From: Nocardia vinacea NBRC 16497
GTDB taxonomy: Bacteria; Actinomycetota; Actinomycetes; Mycobacteriales; Mycobacteriaceae
DNA: 33,753 nt
Assembly (NCBI RefSeq): GCF_000308835.1
Contig: NZ_BAGN01000099.1
Location: forward strand, 1 to 33,753
Reading direction: 5' to 3'
Positions within the stretch are counted from its first letter, which is position 1, and every line of letters begins with the position of its first letter. A model generated the notes under the pieces. It was not told the DNA's origin. It did not search any database and was given only the letters and a program-made list of their open reading frames with translations. The translations under genes and the position numbers were made by a program. Below are positions 16,025 through 23,861 of this stretch, one piece after another.

Positions 16025-16765
16025 TTGCAGACAACCGCTTCGATCGCCATTGTCCGCCCGGAGCCGGTAAGGCTCGGCGGTATCACGCCCGGTGTGGTGA
16101 GCACCCGTGGGCGGCGTTCGCTCAATGCCGATGCATTCGCCACCTACACCGACCCCACCGTCGGGCGTACCGCGTTCGTTGTTGCCGACGGGGTCGGCGA
16201 CAACCTGCCCGCGGCCAGGGCGGCGCGGACGGTGGCCTCGGTCGCCGCGCGGATCGGTGCGGGCAACGGCGCGCTGGCCGGCGTGGTCGCGGCCCAGCAG
16301 GAGTTGCTGCGTGAATTCCCGGAAGAGCAGGCCGACAGTGTGCTCGTAATCGCCGTGCTCCCCGCCGCCGATCAGCCCGACGGACCCTGCGATATCGCCT
16401 GGGTCGGGGACTGTCGCGCCTACCGCTGGAACGGCCGGGTGCTGCACCAGATCACCACCGACCACACCGTTGCGGAGTTCATGCGCGCCAGGGGAGTTCG
16501 CCCGGCGAACCGCATGGACCACCTCGTCACCACCTCCACCCGCACCGCGAGTCCGGATGTCATCGGCCGCGCCGCCACCGGATCGAGCCGGGGCCGACTG
16601 CTGTTGAGCACCGACGGCGTGCACAAGCGGCTCGATATGGTCGAGATCAAGTCGATCCTCGTCGCCGGCAGAACCGCGGCTCATACCGCGGAAACCTTGG
16701 TGGACAACGCATTACAGGCCGGTAGCACCGATAATGCGACGGCACTCGTGGTGGACTGCCGCTAA
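16025..16765 (+). CDS. PP2C-family protein phosphatase
   Basis: A PPM/PP2C phosphatase. The frame opens with GTG at 15977, but AAGGAGG at 16011-16017 sits seven bases before TTG 16025 and has no other start to serve, so I choose TTG (246 residues, QTTASIAIVRPEPV). Motifs in order: RRSLNADAFATY (Asp in motif 1), AFVVADGVGDNLPA (motif 2, DGVG), IAWVGDCRAYRW (GD, motif 5/6 region), LLLSTDGVHK (DG) and GSTDNATALVV (DN). All metal-binding acidic positions are present, so it should be active on phospho-Ser/Thr. No membrane or sensor domain. No kinase gene nearby. Monocistronic or with the quinone oxidoreductase downstream, 53 bases away. Confidence 0.88.
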   Translation: MQTTASIAIVRPEPVRLGGITPGVVSTRGRRSLNADAFATYTDPTVGRTAFVVADGVGDNLPAARAARTVASVAARIGAGNGALAGVVAAQQELLREFPEEQADSVLVIAVLPAADQPDGPCDIAWVGDCRAYRWNGRVLHQITTDHTVAEFMRARGVRPANRMDHLVTTSTRTASPDVIGRAATGSSRGRLLLSTDGVHKRLDMVEIKSILVAGRTAAHTAETLVDNALQAGSTDNATALVVDCR

Positions 16766-16818
16766 CCTCATTTCCTGCTAAAACTAACTCGTCGGTGTGT
16801 CGAGTGGAGTGTGGGGCT

Positions 16819-17796
16819 ATGCGGGCGATTCAGATCGGTGAACTGGGCGGACCCGAGGTGTTGCAGGAGGTGGAGCTCGATGCGCCGGAGCCGGGGCCAG
16901 GTGAGGTCGCGATCGATGTCGAATATGTCGGGGTGAACTTCGCCGATCTGCAGGCGCGTTCGGTGGGGTATCGGGTACGGGATCTGCCGTTCGTGCCGGG
17001 GCTCGAACTGTCGGGCCGGGTGCGCTCGATCGGTGTCGATGTCGATGGGTTCACGGTCGGCCAGTCGGTGGCGGCGATCACCGAGGGCGGCGCTTATGCC
17101 GAGGTCGCCGTGGTGGCTGCCGCGACGGTATTCGCGGTGCCCGATGGTGTCGATTTGCGAACGGCCGCAACGCTTCCCACGGTCCTACCGACCGCTTATG
17201 CGCTGATCAACACCGTCGGCAAGCTGCAGCCGGGGGAGACCGTGCTGGTGCAGGCCGCGGCGGGCGGGGTGGGCACCGTGGTGGGGCAGGTGGCCAAGTT
17301 GGCGGGGGCCGGCGCGGTGTACGGCGTGGTCTCCAGCGAGGGCAAGGCGGAGTACGCGCGCAAACTCGGCTATGACGACGCCTTCCTCGCCGAGACCTTC
17401 GAGACCGATGTCCGGGAGGCGACCGGTGGTCGCGGCGTCGATATCGTGCTCGACCCGGTCGGCGGGCAGACCTTGCGGCGCGGTCTCGAATCGCTGGCGC
17501 TGTTCGGCCGGCTGATCTCCTACGGCAATGCCAGTGGTGAGCCGGGCTGGCAAATCGGCCAGCCCGAGCTCTACCCGAGGGGTCTGTCGATCTCCGGATT
17601 CTCGATCCTCGGCCTCACCGCCGATGCGCCGCAGGTGCTGCGCCAGATTGCCGATCGGGCATTCCGGTTGGTCACCACGAGGCAGGTGGAGTTGCCGATC
17701 ACCGCGGAGTTCCCGCTGTCCGAGGTCGCCGAGGCGCACCGGTTGATGGCGAGTCGCGCCTCGACCGGCAAACTGGTGCTCGTGGTCAACGGCTGA
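16819..17796 (+). CDS. Zinc-type alcohol dehydrogenase-like quinone oxidoreductase (MDR family)
   Basis: A 325-residue MDR-family oxidoreductase from ATG 16819 (the frame has a GTG eight codons upstream with no family similarity). N-terminal catalytic part: RAIQIGELGGPEVLQ, VGVNFADLQARS (lacks the Zn ligands, as in zeta-crystallin/QOR), LPFVPGLELSGRV. NADPH-binding part: VLVQAAAGGVGTVVGQVAKLAGA and later GRGVDIVLDPVGGQTL and LISYGNASGEPG, then the C-terminal ASTGKLVLVV. These enzymes reduce quinones or alpha,beta-unsaturated ketones with NADPH. Ends two bases before the end of the convergent carotenoid oxygenase remnant. Confidence 0.92.
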   Translation: MRAIQIGELGGPEVLQEVELDAPEPGPGEVAIDVEYVGVNFADLQARSVGYRVRDLPFVPGLELSGRVRSIGVDVDGFTVGQSVAAITEGGAYAEVAVVAAATVFAVPDGVDLRTAATLPTVLPTAYALINTVGKLQPGETVLVQAAAGGVGTVVGQVAKLAGAGAVYGVVSSEGKAEYARKLGYDDAFLAETFETDVREATGGRGVDIVLDPVGGQTLRRGLESLALFGRLISYGNASGEPGWQIGQPELYPRGLSISGFSILGLTADAPQVLRQIADRAFRLVTTRQVELPITAEFPLSEVAEAHRLMASRASTGKLVLVVNG

Positions 17797-17798
17797 AA

Positions 17799-18647
17799 TC
17801 ATTTGTCGGCCAGCCAGTTTCCGTGAAATCCGTAGGGCACCCGAGCGGGTAGATGGATGGTCGCCACGGGTGGCGCGGCCAGCTCGGACGCGTCGACGAT
17901 GACGAGGTCGCTCCGGTCGGTGTCGGCGTTGTAGACGTAGGTCATGAGATAGCCGTCGCCGCCGGGGCGGTCGTCCGCGGGTGCGAAGGCGGCCTCGGCC
18001 GGAATGCGGCCCGGACCGAATTCGTGTGCCGTGCCGGTGCCGGTGTGCAGGTCGTAGCGCAGTAATGCGCCGCTGTCTCCGGCGACGGTGGCGTGGCCGA
18101 AGCGGGAATCCAGACCCGCGAGCCGGTCGTCGATGCGCGGGAATTCGGCGTCGCGATCGTCGAGCTGTTCTTCGGCGACGGTGCCGGTGGCCAGATCGAT
18201 GGTCCAGCGCCAGAGCGAGGCGTGCTCCGGAAGGTGCGAATCCTGCCGCCACAGACTGGGATAGCGGCTCACATGCAGCACGATCCGGCCCGGCTCATCG
18301 TGGGCATTGAGGGTGTGGAAGGCGTAGCACGGATCGATCGGGAACCACCGGATCGCGCCGTGCGGGTCGTCACGGCGCAGCACCCCGAGCCGGGCCTGGT
18401 AATCGTCGCGCCACCGGAATGGCATGCCGCCACCGGATTTCGCGGTTTCGAGATCGAAAACCACTGGCAGATCCATGAATACGACATGGGTGGCGGTGAG
18501 GTTGAAGTCGTGGTGCATGGTCGCGGCGGGCACCTCGATCGGGCGGCTGACCAGTAGATTGCCCGCGGCGTCCGCGCGGTGGTAGGTCAGATAGGGCGCG
18601 GTGCAGTCGTAACCGAAGAAATGCAGTTCGCCGGTGGTGGGGCATTG
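17799..18647 (-). pseudogene. Carotenoid cleavage oxygenase, N-terminally truncated
   Basis: C-terminal 280 residues or so of a carotenoid oxygenase (RPE65/lignostilbene dioxygenase family; full length is usually about 450-500). In the open frame: TGELHFFGYDCTAPYLTYHR, then VPAATMHHDFNLTATHVVFM (iron His), CYAFHTLNAHDEPG (second His), and YGFHGNWLADK at the end (C-terminal His). The first of the four iron-binding His, and the N-terminal blades, are missing. The frame hits TAA at 18648-18650, right where recognisable family sequence ends, and a TnpB element begins. An internal ATG at 18533 could start a 244-residue peptide, but it lacks the first ligand and would not fold as an enzyme. Broken by the insertion element; the lost part is not found on its other side. 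Confidence 0.85.
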
Positions 18648-18858
18648 TTACCGGTTGGCGCGGTTCTGGGTTGAATACATCGAGGTTGCGTTGTTGTCAG
18701 GGTAGGGCAGTAGTGTGCGAGGTGGGGACGACGGTGAGATCACTGATGATCCAGTGCACGATATGACCGACGTGCTGGTTTCGTTCTGCGTGTCTCTACA
18801 GTTGGCATGCGGTACCGGTACCGGGCGCGTGAGGATTTAGCGGTGGCGGGGAGGATGT

Positions 18859-20142
18859 GTGAGTCATAAGCAGGGATACCGCGTCGAACTCGCGCCCGAT
18901 GCGGGGCAGATGGTAGCGATGGGTCGGCATTGCGGCCTATCGCGGGTGGTCGAGAACTTCTGTCTCGAGATCGTGCAGAAAAAGTGGGCGCAGCGTAAGG
19001 CGGAGGAAACGTACGGGCTCACCGGCGATGAGTTGACCGAAGTGCCGTGGACGGCACCGGCGTTGGAGCGGGAATGGCGTGCCGCTCACCCGCAGCGGTA
19101 TCGGTGGTTCACCGAAAACAAGATGTCCTCGCGGGTGCCCAAGGAAGCCTGCCGGGTCCGTGCTGCCGGATTCGCCAACTACCTGAAGTCCAAGAAGGGA
19201 CAGCGCAAGGGCGCCCGGGTGGGGTTTCCGTCCTGGCGGAAACGTAAGCACGGCAGCCGCTTCCGCTATGACGCCGACCGTGCCGAGCCTGTCGATCCGC
19301 GGACTGTGCGTCTGCCGGGCATCGGTCACGTGGCCACCCGTGAGGACATGTCCTGGCTCACCGGCCGGTTGACGGCAGGAGCAGCTCGCATTCTCGGTGC
19401 CACCGTTCGGGAACAGGGCGGGCGTTGGTGGATCGCCTTCCAACTTGAGGTGGACCGCGACGAGATAAACACACGCCGCCGCGTGCCCGAGCAGTCACCC
19501 CAATGCGGAATCGACCTCGGGCTCACGACCTTTGCCGTCATCATCAACGACGACGGCACTACCGAGGAGATTCACGCACCCAAGCCGTTGAAAGCCGCAC
19601 AGCGTGCTTTGTCGCGCACCAACCGAAAACTGTCTCGCTGTCTGGAGGATTCGAAGAACCGAGGGAAGGCGCGCGAGCGCGTCGCGCGGCTTCATCTGCG
19701 GGTCGCACACCGGCGCCGCGATTTTCTGCACAAGACCACCACGCGGCTGGCGAGAACCAAGTCGGCCATCGCGGTGGAGACATTGAATGTCAAAGGAATG
19801 ACCCGTAATCGGCGGCTGGCGCGCGCGGTGACTGACGCCGGATTCGCTGAGTTCGTTCGTCAGCTCGCCTACAAGGCCGACTGGTACGGGACCACGCTGT
19901 GGAAGGCCGACCGCTGGTTCCCGTCGTCGAAGACTTGTGGGGCTTGCAGTCGGATCAACCGCAGTCTGGTCCTGGCTGACCGCACGTGGGTTTGTCCCGG
20001 CTGTGGCGTCATGCACGAGCGAGACTACAACGCGGCATCGAACCTACTGACCGCGATGCTTACCGCCCTCAGTATCGAGATTGAAAGACCCCTCGCCGGG
20101 AAGTTCCCCGGAGAGGTGAAACGCCTCGTGGAGACCGTGTAA
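18859..20142 (+). CDS. tnpB: RNA-guided nuclease TnpB (IS1341-type OrfB)
   Basis: A 427-residue TnpB, starting at GTG 18859 just after GGGGAGG (spacing is short, four bases; the ATG at 18855 runs into a stop). N-terminal half: OrfB helix-turn-helix-like and wedge/REC domains with PSWRKRKHGSRFRYD (124-138). RuvC-like catalytic residues are intact: D219 in CGIDLGLTTFAV, E307 in AIAVETLNVKGM, D389 in HERDYNAASN. Zinc ribbon: C360/C363 (SSKTCGACSRIN) and C379/C382 (WVCPGCG). The middle region RTNRKLSR..KNRGKARERVARLH is the bridge helix. Known TnpB proteins cut DNA guided by an omega-RNA made from the element's 3' end and require a short TAM next to the target. Unlike the neighbouring decayed oxygenase, this gene looks functional. 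Longer N-terminus than many TnpB proteins. Confidence 0.95.
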   Translation: MSHKQGYRVELAPDAGQMVAMGRHCGLSRVVENFCLEIVQKKWAQRKAEETYGLTGDELTEVPWTAPALEREWRAAHPQRYRWFTENKMSSRVPKEACRVRAAGFANYLKSKKGQRKGARVGFPSWRKRKHGSRFRYDADRAEPVDPRTVRLPGIGHVATREDMSWLTGRLTAGAARILGATVREQGGRWWIAFQLEVDRDEINTRRRVPEQSPQCGIDLGLTTFAVIINDDGTTEEIHAPKPLKAAQRALSRTNRKLSRCLEDSKNRGKARERVARLHLRVAHRRRDFLHKTTTRLARTKSAIAVETLNVKGMTRNRRLARAVTDAGFAEFVRQLAYKADWYGTTLWKADRWFPSSKTCGACSRINRSLVLADRTWVCPGCGVMHERDYNAASNLLTAMLTALSIEIERPLAGKFPGEVKRLVETV

Positions 20143-20189
20143 GACCTCGTCTTCCTCGTGGAGCGGGCTGTGGTCGATGAAGCAGGAAG
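20090..20189 (+). ncRNA. Predicted omega-RNA scaffold of TnpB
   Basis: By analogy with other TnpB elements, the 3' end of tnpB and the following sequence form the scaffold, with the guide directly beyond the right end. In the sequence a hairpin with CCGGG/CCCGG arms (about 20096-20111), a CCTCGTGGAG repeated at 20124-20133 and 20154-20163, a short AGAC/GTCT hairpin (about 20141-20152) and the GATGAAGCAGGAAG stretch (20176-20189) typical of such right ends can be seen. Boundaries and guide are inferred. Confidence 0.45.
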
Positions 20190-20216
20190 AATCTCGGTGA
20201 GCTAATCGCTGAGATT
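20190..20216 (+). repeat. Right-end hairpin of TnpB element
   Basis: AATCTC (20190-20195) pairs with GAGATT (20211-20216) around a 15-base loop, directly after GAAGCAGGAAG. Subterminal hairpins of this kind are recognised by Y1 transposases at IS200/IS605 right ends. Confidence 0.6.
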
Positions 20217-20357
20217 CACGCAACGGCAAGCGGTTCCATGCGATGAGCGCAGCCAGGAGCGGGCCATCGGTCAGATCCCGCAGCGATAGTCCGAATATGT
20301 TTCGAACGGGGACCACTGCGGGTCCTCGAATATGAATATCTGGACGCCATACTCGTG

Positions 20358-20373
20358 AGATAGAGAACTATCT
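20358..20373. promoter_or_regulatory. Inverted repeat upstream of ald
   Basis: AGATAGAGAACTATCT is a perfect 6-4-6 inverted repeat, 103 bases before the ald ATG. It could be an upstream Lrp/AldR-type site or belong to the remnant sequence. Function inferred only from position. Confidence 0.4.
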
Positions 20374-20420
20374 TCACTCATATAGACCTGATCTTGAATG
20401 ATCTTCATACTCGCACTGAG

Positions 20421-20437
20421 GTGATCGAACGGATCAC
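20421..20437. promoter_or_regulatory. Palindrome in ald promoter, candidate AldR site
   Basis: GTGATCGAACGGATCAC, perfect 6-5-6 inverted repeat ending 38 bases before the ald ATG, so overlapping the probable promoter. The size suits an Lrp/AsnC dimer. AldR is encoded just downstream of ald. Confidence 0.5.
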
Positions 20438-20475
20438 ATGTCGCCAATCCGCCGGATCGACGTACAGGAGTGTTG

Positions 20476-21582
20476 ATGAAGATCGGAATTCCCCGCGAGG
20501 TCAAAAACCACGAGTACCGGGTCGCGTGCACTCCCGCCGGTGCGCACGAACTGGTGTCGCGCGGCCACGAGGTGTACATCGAGACCGGTGCCGGTCTGGG
20601 GTCGGCGTTCGAGGATATGGCGTACGCGGCCGTCGGGGCGCGGGTGCTGGACACCGCCGATGAGGTCTGGGGCACCGCGGGAATGGTGCTCAAGGTGAAA
20701 GAGCCGGTGGCCGAGGAGTATTCGCGCATGCGCGCGGGGCAGTTGCTGTTCACCTACCTGCATCTGGCGGCATCCAAGGCGTGTACCGACGCGCTGCTGA
20801 ACTCCGGGATCACCTCGATCGCCTACGAGACCGTCACCGGTAAGGACGGATCGCTGCCACTGTTGGCGCCGATGAGCGAGGTCGCGGGCCGGCTCGCGCC
20901 CCAGGCCGGTGCGTATCATCTGATGCGCAGCGGCGGCGGTCGCGGCGTGCTGATGGGCGGTGTGCCGGGTGCGCGTCCGGCGAAGGTGGTCGTGCTGGGC
21001 GGCGGTGTCTCGGGGAGCAATGCGATCGCCGTTGCGGTCGGTATGCACGCGGATGTGACTGTGCTGGATCTGAATATCGCGCGCCTGCGTGCGCTGGACG
21101 AACAGTATCGCGGTCAAGTGCGGACCATCATCTCCAACACCTTCGAGGTGGAGAGTCTGGTCCGGGAGGCGGATCTGGTGATCGGTGCGGTGCTGGTCCC
21201 CGGTGCGAAGGCGCCGACGCTGGTGTCCAATGACCTTGTCGCACAGATGAAGCCGGGATCGGTACTGGTCGATATCGCCATCGATCAGGGCGGTTGCTTC
21301 GCGGATTCACGGCCGACCACCCATGCCGAGCCGACCTATCAGGTGCACAATTCGGTCTTCTATTGCGTTGCCAATATGCCCGGCGCGGTGCCGTACACCT
21401 CGACCGTCGCTCTCGCCAATGCCACACTGCCGTACGCGATTTCGCTCGCCGAGCGTGGCTGGCGCGATGCGATCGACGCGGATCCGGGCCTGGCCGCCGG
21501 TCTGAGCACGCACCGCGGCCACTTGCTGTCCGAATCCGTTGCGGCGGCACACGATTACGCCGCCGAGACGTTGGCCGCCTGA
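20476..21582 (+). CDS. ald: Alanine dehydrogenase
   Basis: A 368-residue L-alanine dehydrogenase: reversible NAD-dependent oxidative deamination of alanine to pyruvate and ammonia. The ATG at 20476 follows CAGGAG by five bases; GTG and TTG codons directly before it are less likely. It matches the mycobacterial enzyme closely: MKIGIPREVKNHEYRVA with Arg15, KVKEP with Lys75, LFTYLHLAAS with His96 (pyruvate binding), APMSEVAGRLAPQAGAYHLM, GGRGVLMGGVPG, the Rossmann motif VVVLGGGVSGSNA, VLVDIAIDQGGCF with the catalytic Asp, and FYCVANMPGAVP. It is complete and should be active. The convergent gene downstream is an AldR-type regulator. Confidence 0.97.
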   Translation: MKIGIPREVKNHEYRVACTPAGAHELVSRGHEVYIETGAGLGSAFEDMAYAAVGARVLDTADEVWGTAGMVLKVKEPVAEEYSRMRAGQLLFTYLHLAASKACTDALLNSGITSIAYETVTGKDGSLPLLAPMSEVAGRLAPQAGAYHLMRSGGGRGVLMGGVPGARPAKVVVLGGGVSGSNAIAVAVGMHADVTVLDLNIARLRALDEQYRGQVRTIISNTFEVESLVREADLVIGAVLVPGAKAPTLVSNDLVAQMKPGSVLVDIAIDQGGCFADSRPTTHAEPTYQVHNSVFYCVANMPGAVPYTSTVALANATLPYAISLAERGWRDAIDADPGLAAGLSTHRGHLLSESVAAAHDYAAETLAA

Positions 21583-21610
21583 GGAGGATCGCAGCCGGCG
21601 GGTGGGTGAG

Positions 21611-22159
21611 CTAAGCCATCGGGCTGGTTCGCGGCCGCACGTGCTCGAAGATGAGGATCGTCTCGGTGGAGGCGACCGCGGGATGTGCGCTCAGATGTTC
21701 CAGGACGAAGACCCGGAGTCCCTCGGTGTCGGCTGTGGCGACATGGATCAGATAGTCGTCGGCGCCCGCGATGAAATAGACGTTCAGCACCTCGTCGAGT
21801 TCGGCCAATTGCTCCCCGAACTCGGCCAGGTGCGGACGTGCATTGGCCTGCACCCGAACGGCGATCATGGCCTGTAGATTCCGGCCAAGCGCGGCCGGAT
21901 CGATATCGGCGTGGAAGCCGCGAATCACGCCGCGCTCCACCAGCGACCGCACCCGCCCGAGGCATGACGACGGCGCGATGCCCGCGACATCGGCGAGCGC
22001 GCTATTGGTCATCCGCCCGTCCCGCGCGAGCTGATCGAGCAGAATCCGGTCGATATCGTCCAACTGCACCGTCGGACGAGGCGCTGTCCGCACAGCACCG
22101 ATCGCGGGCCCGATCGGTGAATCAATCTTCCTCACCAGGCCAACTCTATCGAAGATCAT
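21611..22159 (-). CDS. aldR: Lrp/AsnC-family regulator, AldR-like
   Basis: A 182-residue Lrp/AsnC regulator. HTH region: VQLDDIDRILLDQLARDGRM, NSALADVAGIAPSSCLGRVRSLVERGVIRGF. The RAM (ligand-binding) domain follows with LQAMIAVRVQANARPHLAEF, DEVLNVYFIAGADDYLIHVA and ILIFEHVRP at the end. NSALAxxxGIAPSxCxGRVRxLVxxGVIRGF and YFxAGADDxxxHVA match M. tuberculosis AldR, which controls ald in response to amino acids. The ATG at 22159 gives a 31-residue leader before the HTH; an internal GTG may be the real start. In M. tuberculosis aldR is divergent from ald, here it is convergent, 28 bases past the ald stop. Confidence 0.9.
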   Translation of the reverse strand: MIFDRVGLVRKIDSPIGPAIGAVRTAPRPTVQLDDIDRILLDQLARDGRMTNSALADVAGIAPSSCLGRVRSLVERGVIRGFHADIDPAALGRNLQAMIAVRVQANARPHLAEFGEQLAELDEVLNVYFIAGADDYLIHVATADTEGLRVFVLEHLSAHPAVASTETILIFEHVRPRTSPMA

Positions 22160-22406
22160 TCGATGCCGACCCGGTCCGAAGACTTTTGTTCAGCGCACCT
22201 GATCTGCCGAGGTAACTCCGATCCAGACATTGCGCTAGCATCGTCGCGTGGGTATCTATTGGCATGCTGTGACGCCGCCGCCGTGCGCCTGATCGGGCGC
22301 ACCTGCTGAATTTCTGATTCGCGGTCCGGGCTGCTCTGCGAGGGCAGTCTCGAGGTGATGTCGTGCGCCCGTTTCGAATCCCTGTCGAATTCGATGACGG
22401 AAGTGC

Positions 22407-23327
22407 ATGGCCTTGTCTGATATCAAATCTGTTGTTGTGGTTGGGCATTCGGGTGTTCGGGCGTTCAGTGGTCCGGTTCCCATCCTGAGCGCGGCGGTGT
22501 TGTGGGGGACCACCGGGACCACGAGTTCATTGGCTCCGGCGGGTGCGCCCGCTGCGGCGATCGGATCTGCCGGGTTGGTGCTCGGTGGGCTGTTGTTGTT
22601 CTTGTCCACCGGTCAGCGGTTGCGGTGTACGCGCGGCGAGTGGTGGTTGATTGTTGCCGGGGCGTTGGCGGTGGCGGGGTATCCGGTGACCTTCTATCCG
22701 GCCGTGGCGCGGACGGGGGTGGCTGTCGCCACCGTGATCGCCCTCGGTAGTGCGCCGGTTTTCGCCGGGCTATTGGCCTGGGTTGCCGGGCAGGGTAAAC
22801 CGACCCGGCGGTGGGTCGGTGCCACCGCGGCGGCGGTACTCGGCTGTGTTGTCCTCGTGCTCGGGCCCGAAATGACCGGCGGGACCGCACCGGTCGACCT
22901 GTTCGGCATCGTGCTCGCCGCATTCGGTGGACTCACCTACGCCGTCTATTCGCTGATCGGCGGCAGGCTCATCGCGTACGGCCATTCGTCGAATGCGGTG
23001 ATGGGCGCGATGTTCGGCATTGCCGGATTGCTGGTGCTGCCGGTTGTGTTGTGCACCAACACATCCTGGCTGCACACCGGCCGCGGCGTCGTGGTGGCGC
23101 TGCATCTCGCGGTATTCACCACGTTCGTCGCCTACCGCCTGTTCGGTTACGGTCTGCGGCATACGACCGCGCAGGTGGCGACGACATTGACGCTCGCGGA
23201 ACCCGCCGTGGCGGCGGTGCTCGGTGTGGTCGTAGTCGGCGAGCGGTTGCCGATCGTGTCGTGGTGCGGGTTAGCGGTGCTGGCGCTCGGGCTCGCATTC
23301 CTGACACTCGGCGTGCGTGACCGCTGA
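22407..23327 (+). CDS. DMT-superfamily (EamA-type) transporter
   Basis: A 306-residue membrane protein with ten probable helices in two EamA-like halves of five. The first begins ILSAAVLWGTTGTTSSLAPA (about 26-45), an xxAxxWGxxG pattern typical of EamA, and includes GYPVTFYPAVARTGVAVATVIALGSAPVFAGLLAW; the second begins LFGIVLAAFGGLTYAVYSLIGGRLI and ends TTLTLAEPAVAAVLGVVVVGERL followed by a last helix. Family members export amino acids, metabolites or drugs; substrate unknown. Its position after ald/aldR might suggest an amino-acid exporter, but it is 247 bases from the aldR start with its own promoter region. Confidence 0.93.
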   Translation: MALSDIKSVVVVGHSGVRAFSGPVPILSAAVLWGTTGTTSSLAPAGAPAAAIGSAGLVLGGLLLFLSTGQRLRCTRGEWWLIVAGALAVAGYPVTFYPAVARTGVAVATVIALGSAPVFAGLLAWVAGQGKPTRRWVGATAAAVLGCVVLVLGPEMTGGTAPVDLFGIVLAAFGGLTYAVYSLIGGRLIAYGHSSNAVMGAMFGIAGLLVLPVVLCTNTSWLHTGRGVVVALHLAVFTTFVAYRLFGYGLRHTTAQVATTLTLAEPAVAAVLGVVVVGERLPIVSWCGLAVLALGLAFLTLGVRDR

Positions 23328-23345
23328 CGGCGGGGTCCTCGACGC

Positions 23346-23798
23346 CTACCGATTCGCTCGAGCCAGTGCGGATTCGGCGGCGTCGAGCACCTTGCCGAAG
23401 GAGTAGAGGATCACCGGCTCGGCGAGCACGCGGGTGAACCAGGCGGAGGCGAAGGGCAGGCGCGCTTCGGCGGTGGTGGTCCAGGTGACCCGTGTGCCGC
23501 CGTCGACCTCGGTGAAGCTCAGTCGGCCGCCCTCGTGCCGAGAGGCCGGAACGCTGCGCTCGACGAGGTAGCTGAATTCGTGCGGTGCGTCGTAGCCGGT
23601 GATGCGTTCGCGGAACCAGCCGATTCCCCACGTCAGGATCCGTACGGCGCCGAGTCCGTACGGCGCTGTCTCGCCCTGCCGTATCAAGCGCTCGCGCAGC
23701 ACAATTCGTGCCTTCGTGTAGTTGCTCGCGTTGGTCAGCCAGTCGAAGACATCATCGATCGGCGCCGCGATGACGCGTTCGATTGTCATGGTTTCCAT
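23346..23798 (-). CDS. SRPBCC-family (polyketide cyclase/dehydrase-like) protein
   Basis: A 150-residue protein with the SRPBCC pattern: MTIERVIAAPIDDVFDWLTNASNYTKA (first strand and helices), GAVRILTWGIGWFRERITGYDAPHEFSYLVE, GGRLSFTEVDGGTRVTWTTTAEARLPF, and the long C-terminal helix with SFGKVLDAAESALARA. No substrate known; it could bind a hydrophobic ligand. It lies 63 bases downstream of a DJ-1/PfpI gene on the same strand, but a palindrome in that gap suggests its own regulation. ATG with GGGAGGGG upstream. Confidence 0.88.
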   Translation of the reverse strand: METMTIERVIAAPIDDVFDWLTNASNYTKARIVLRERLIRQGETAPYGLGAVRILTWGIGWFRERITGYDAPHEFSYLVERSVPASRHEGGRLSFTEVDGGTRVTWTTTAEARLPFASAWFTRVLAEPVILYSFGKVLDAAESALARANR

Positions 23799-23816
23799 AG
23801 CGCCCCTCCCATTTTT

Positions 23817-23835
23817 CTACTACATACGATAGTAG
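23817..23835. promoter_or_regulatory. Palindromic operator upstream of SRPBCC gene
   Basis: CTACTACATACGATAGTAG: arms CTACTA/TAGTAG with a 7-base centre, 18 bases before the SRPBCC ATG and in the 63-base gap after the DJ-1 gene stop. Strong candidate operator, most like TetR- or PadR-type sites. No regulator of these families is adjacent. Confidence 0.6.
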
Positions 23836-23861
23836 TGCGGTGTGAGGCGGGACGCCAGGCC

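Larger units (their letters stand above)
18644..20216 (+). mobile_element. TnpB-only (IS1341-type, IS200/IS605 superfamily) element
   Basis: About 1.57 kb from the point where the oxygenase frame is interrupted to the terminal hairpin after tnpB. It has a left non-coding part of about 215 bases, tnpB, then an omega-RNA/right-end region. No TnpA (Y1 or serine recombinase) gene is present, so transposition would need one in trans. As in the family, no inverted terminal repeats are seen. The exact left end is uncertain within about ten bases (18640-18650), and the right end lies at or just after 20216. Confidence 0.8.
20217..20475. other. Flank of TnpB element and ald promoter region
   Basis: About 260 bases between the element and ald. 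No oxygenase N-terminal half is present on the minus strand. An open minus-strand frame (NIFGLSLRDLTDGPLLAALI, then AWNRLPLR) is protein-like and may be a remnant of another gene, unidentified. Two palindromes (separate entries) and a repeated TGATCTT (20389-20395, 20399-20405) lie in the second half. Confidence 0.45.

Noticed and set aside
18806..18868. ATG followed by RYRYRARED, similar to the start of many TnpB proteins, as an alternative or older tnpB start
   Set aside because: The frame stops after about 20 residues and is not in phase with tnpB; too short to support a remnant.
20271..20753. Minus-strand frame near ald as the missing N-terminal half of the carotenoid oxygenase
   Set aside because: Its sequence has no oxygenase motif and mostly lies antisense to ald.
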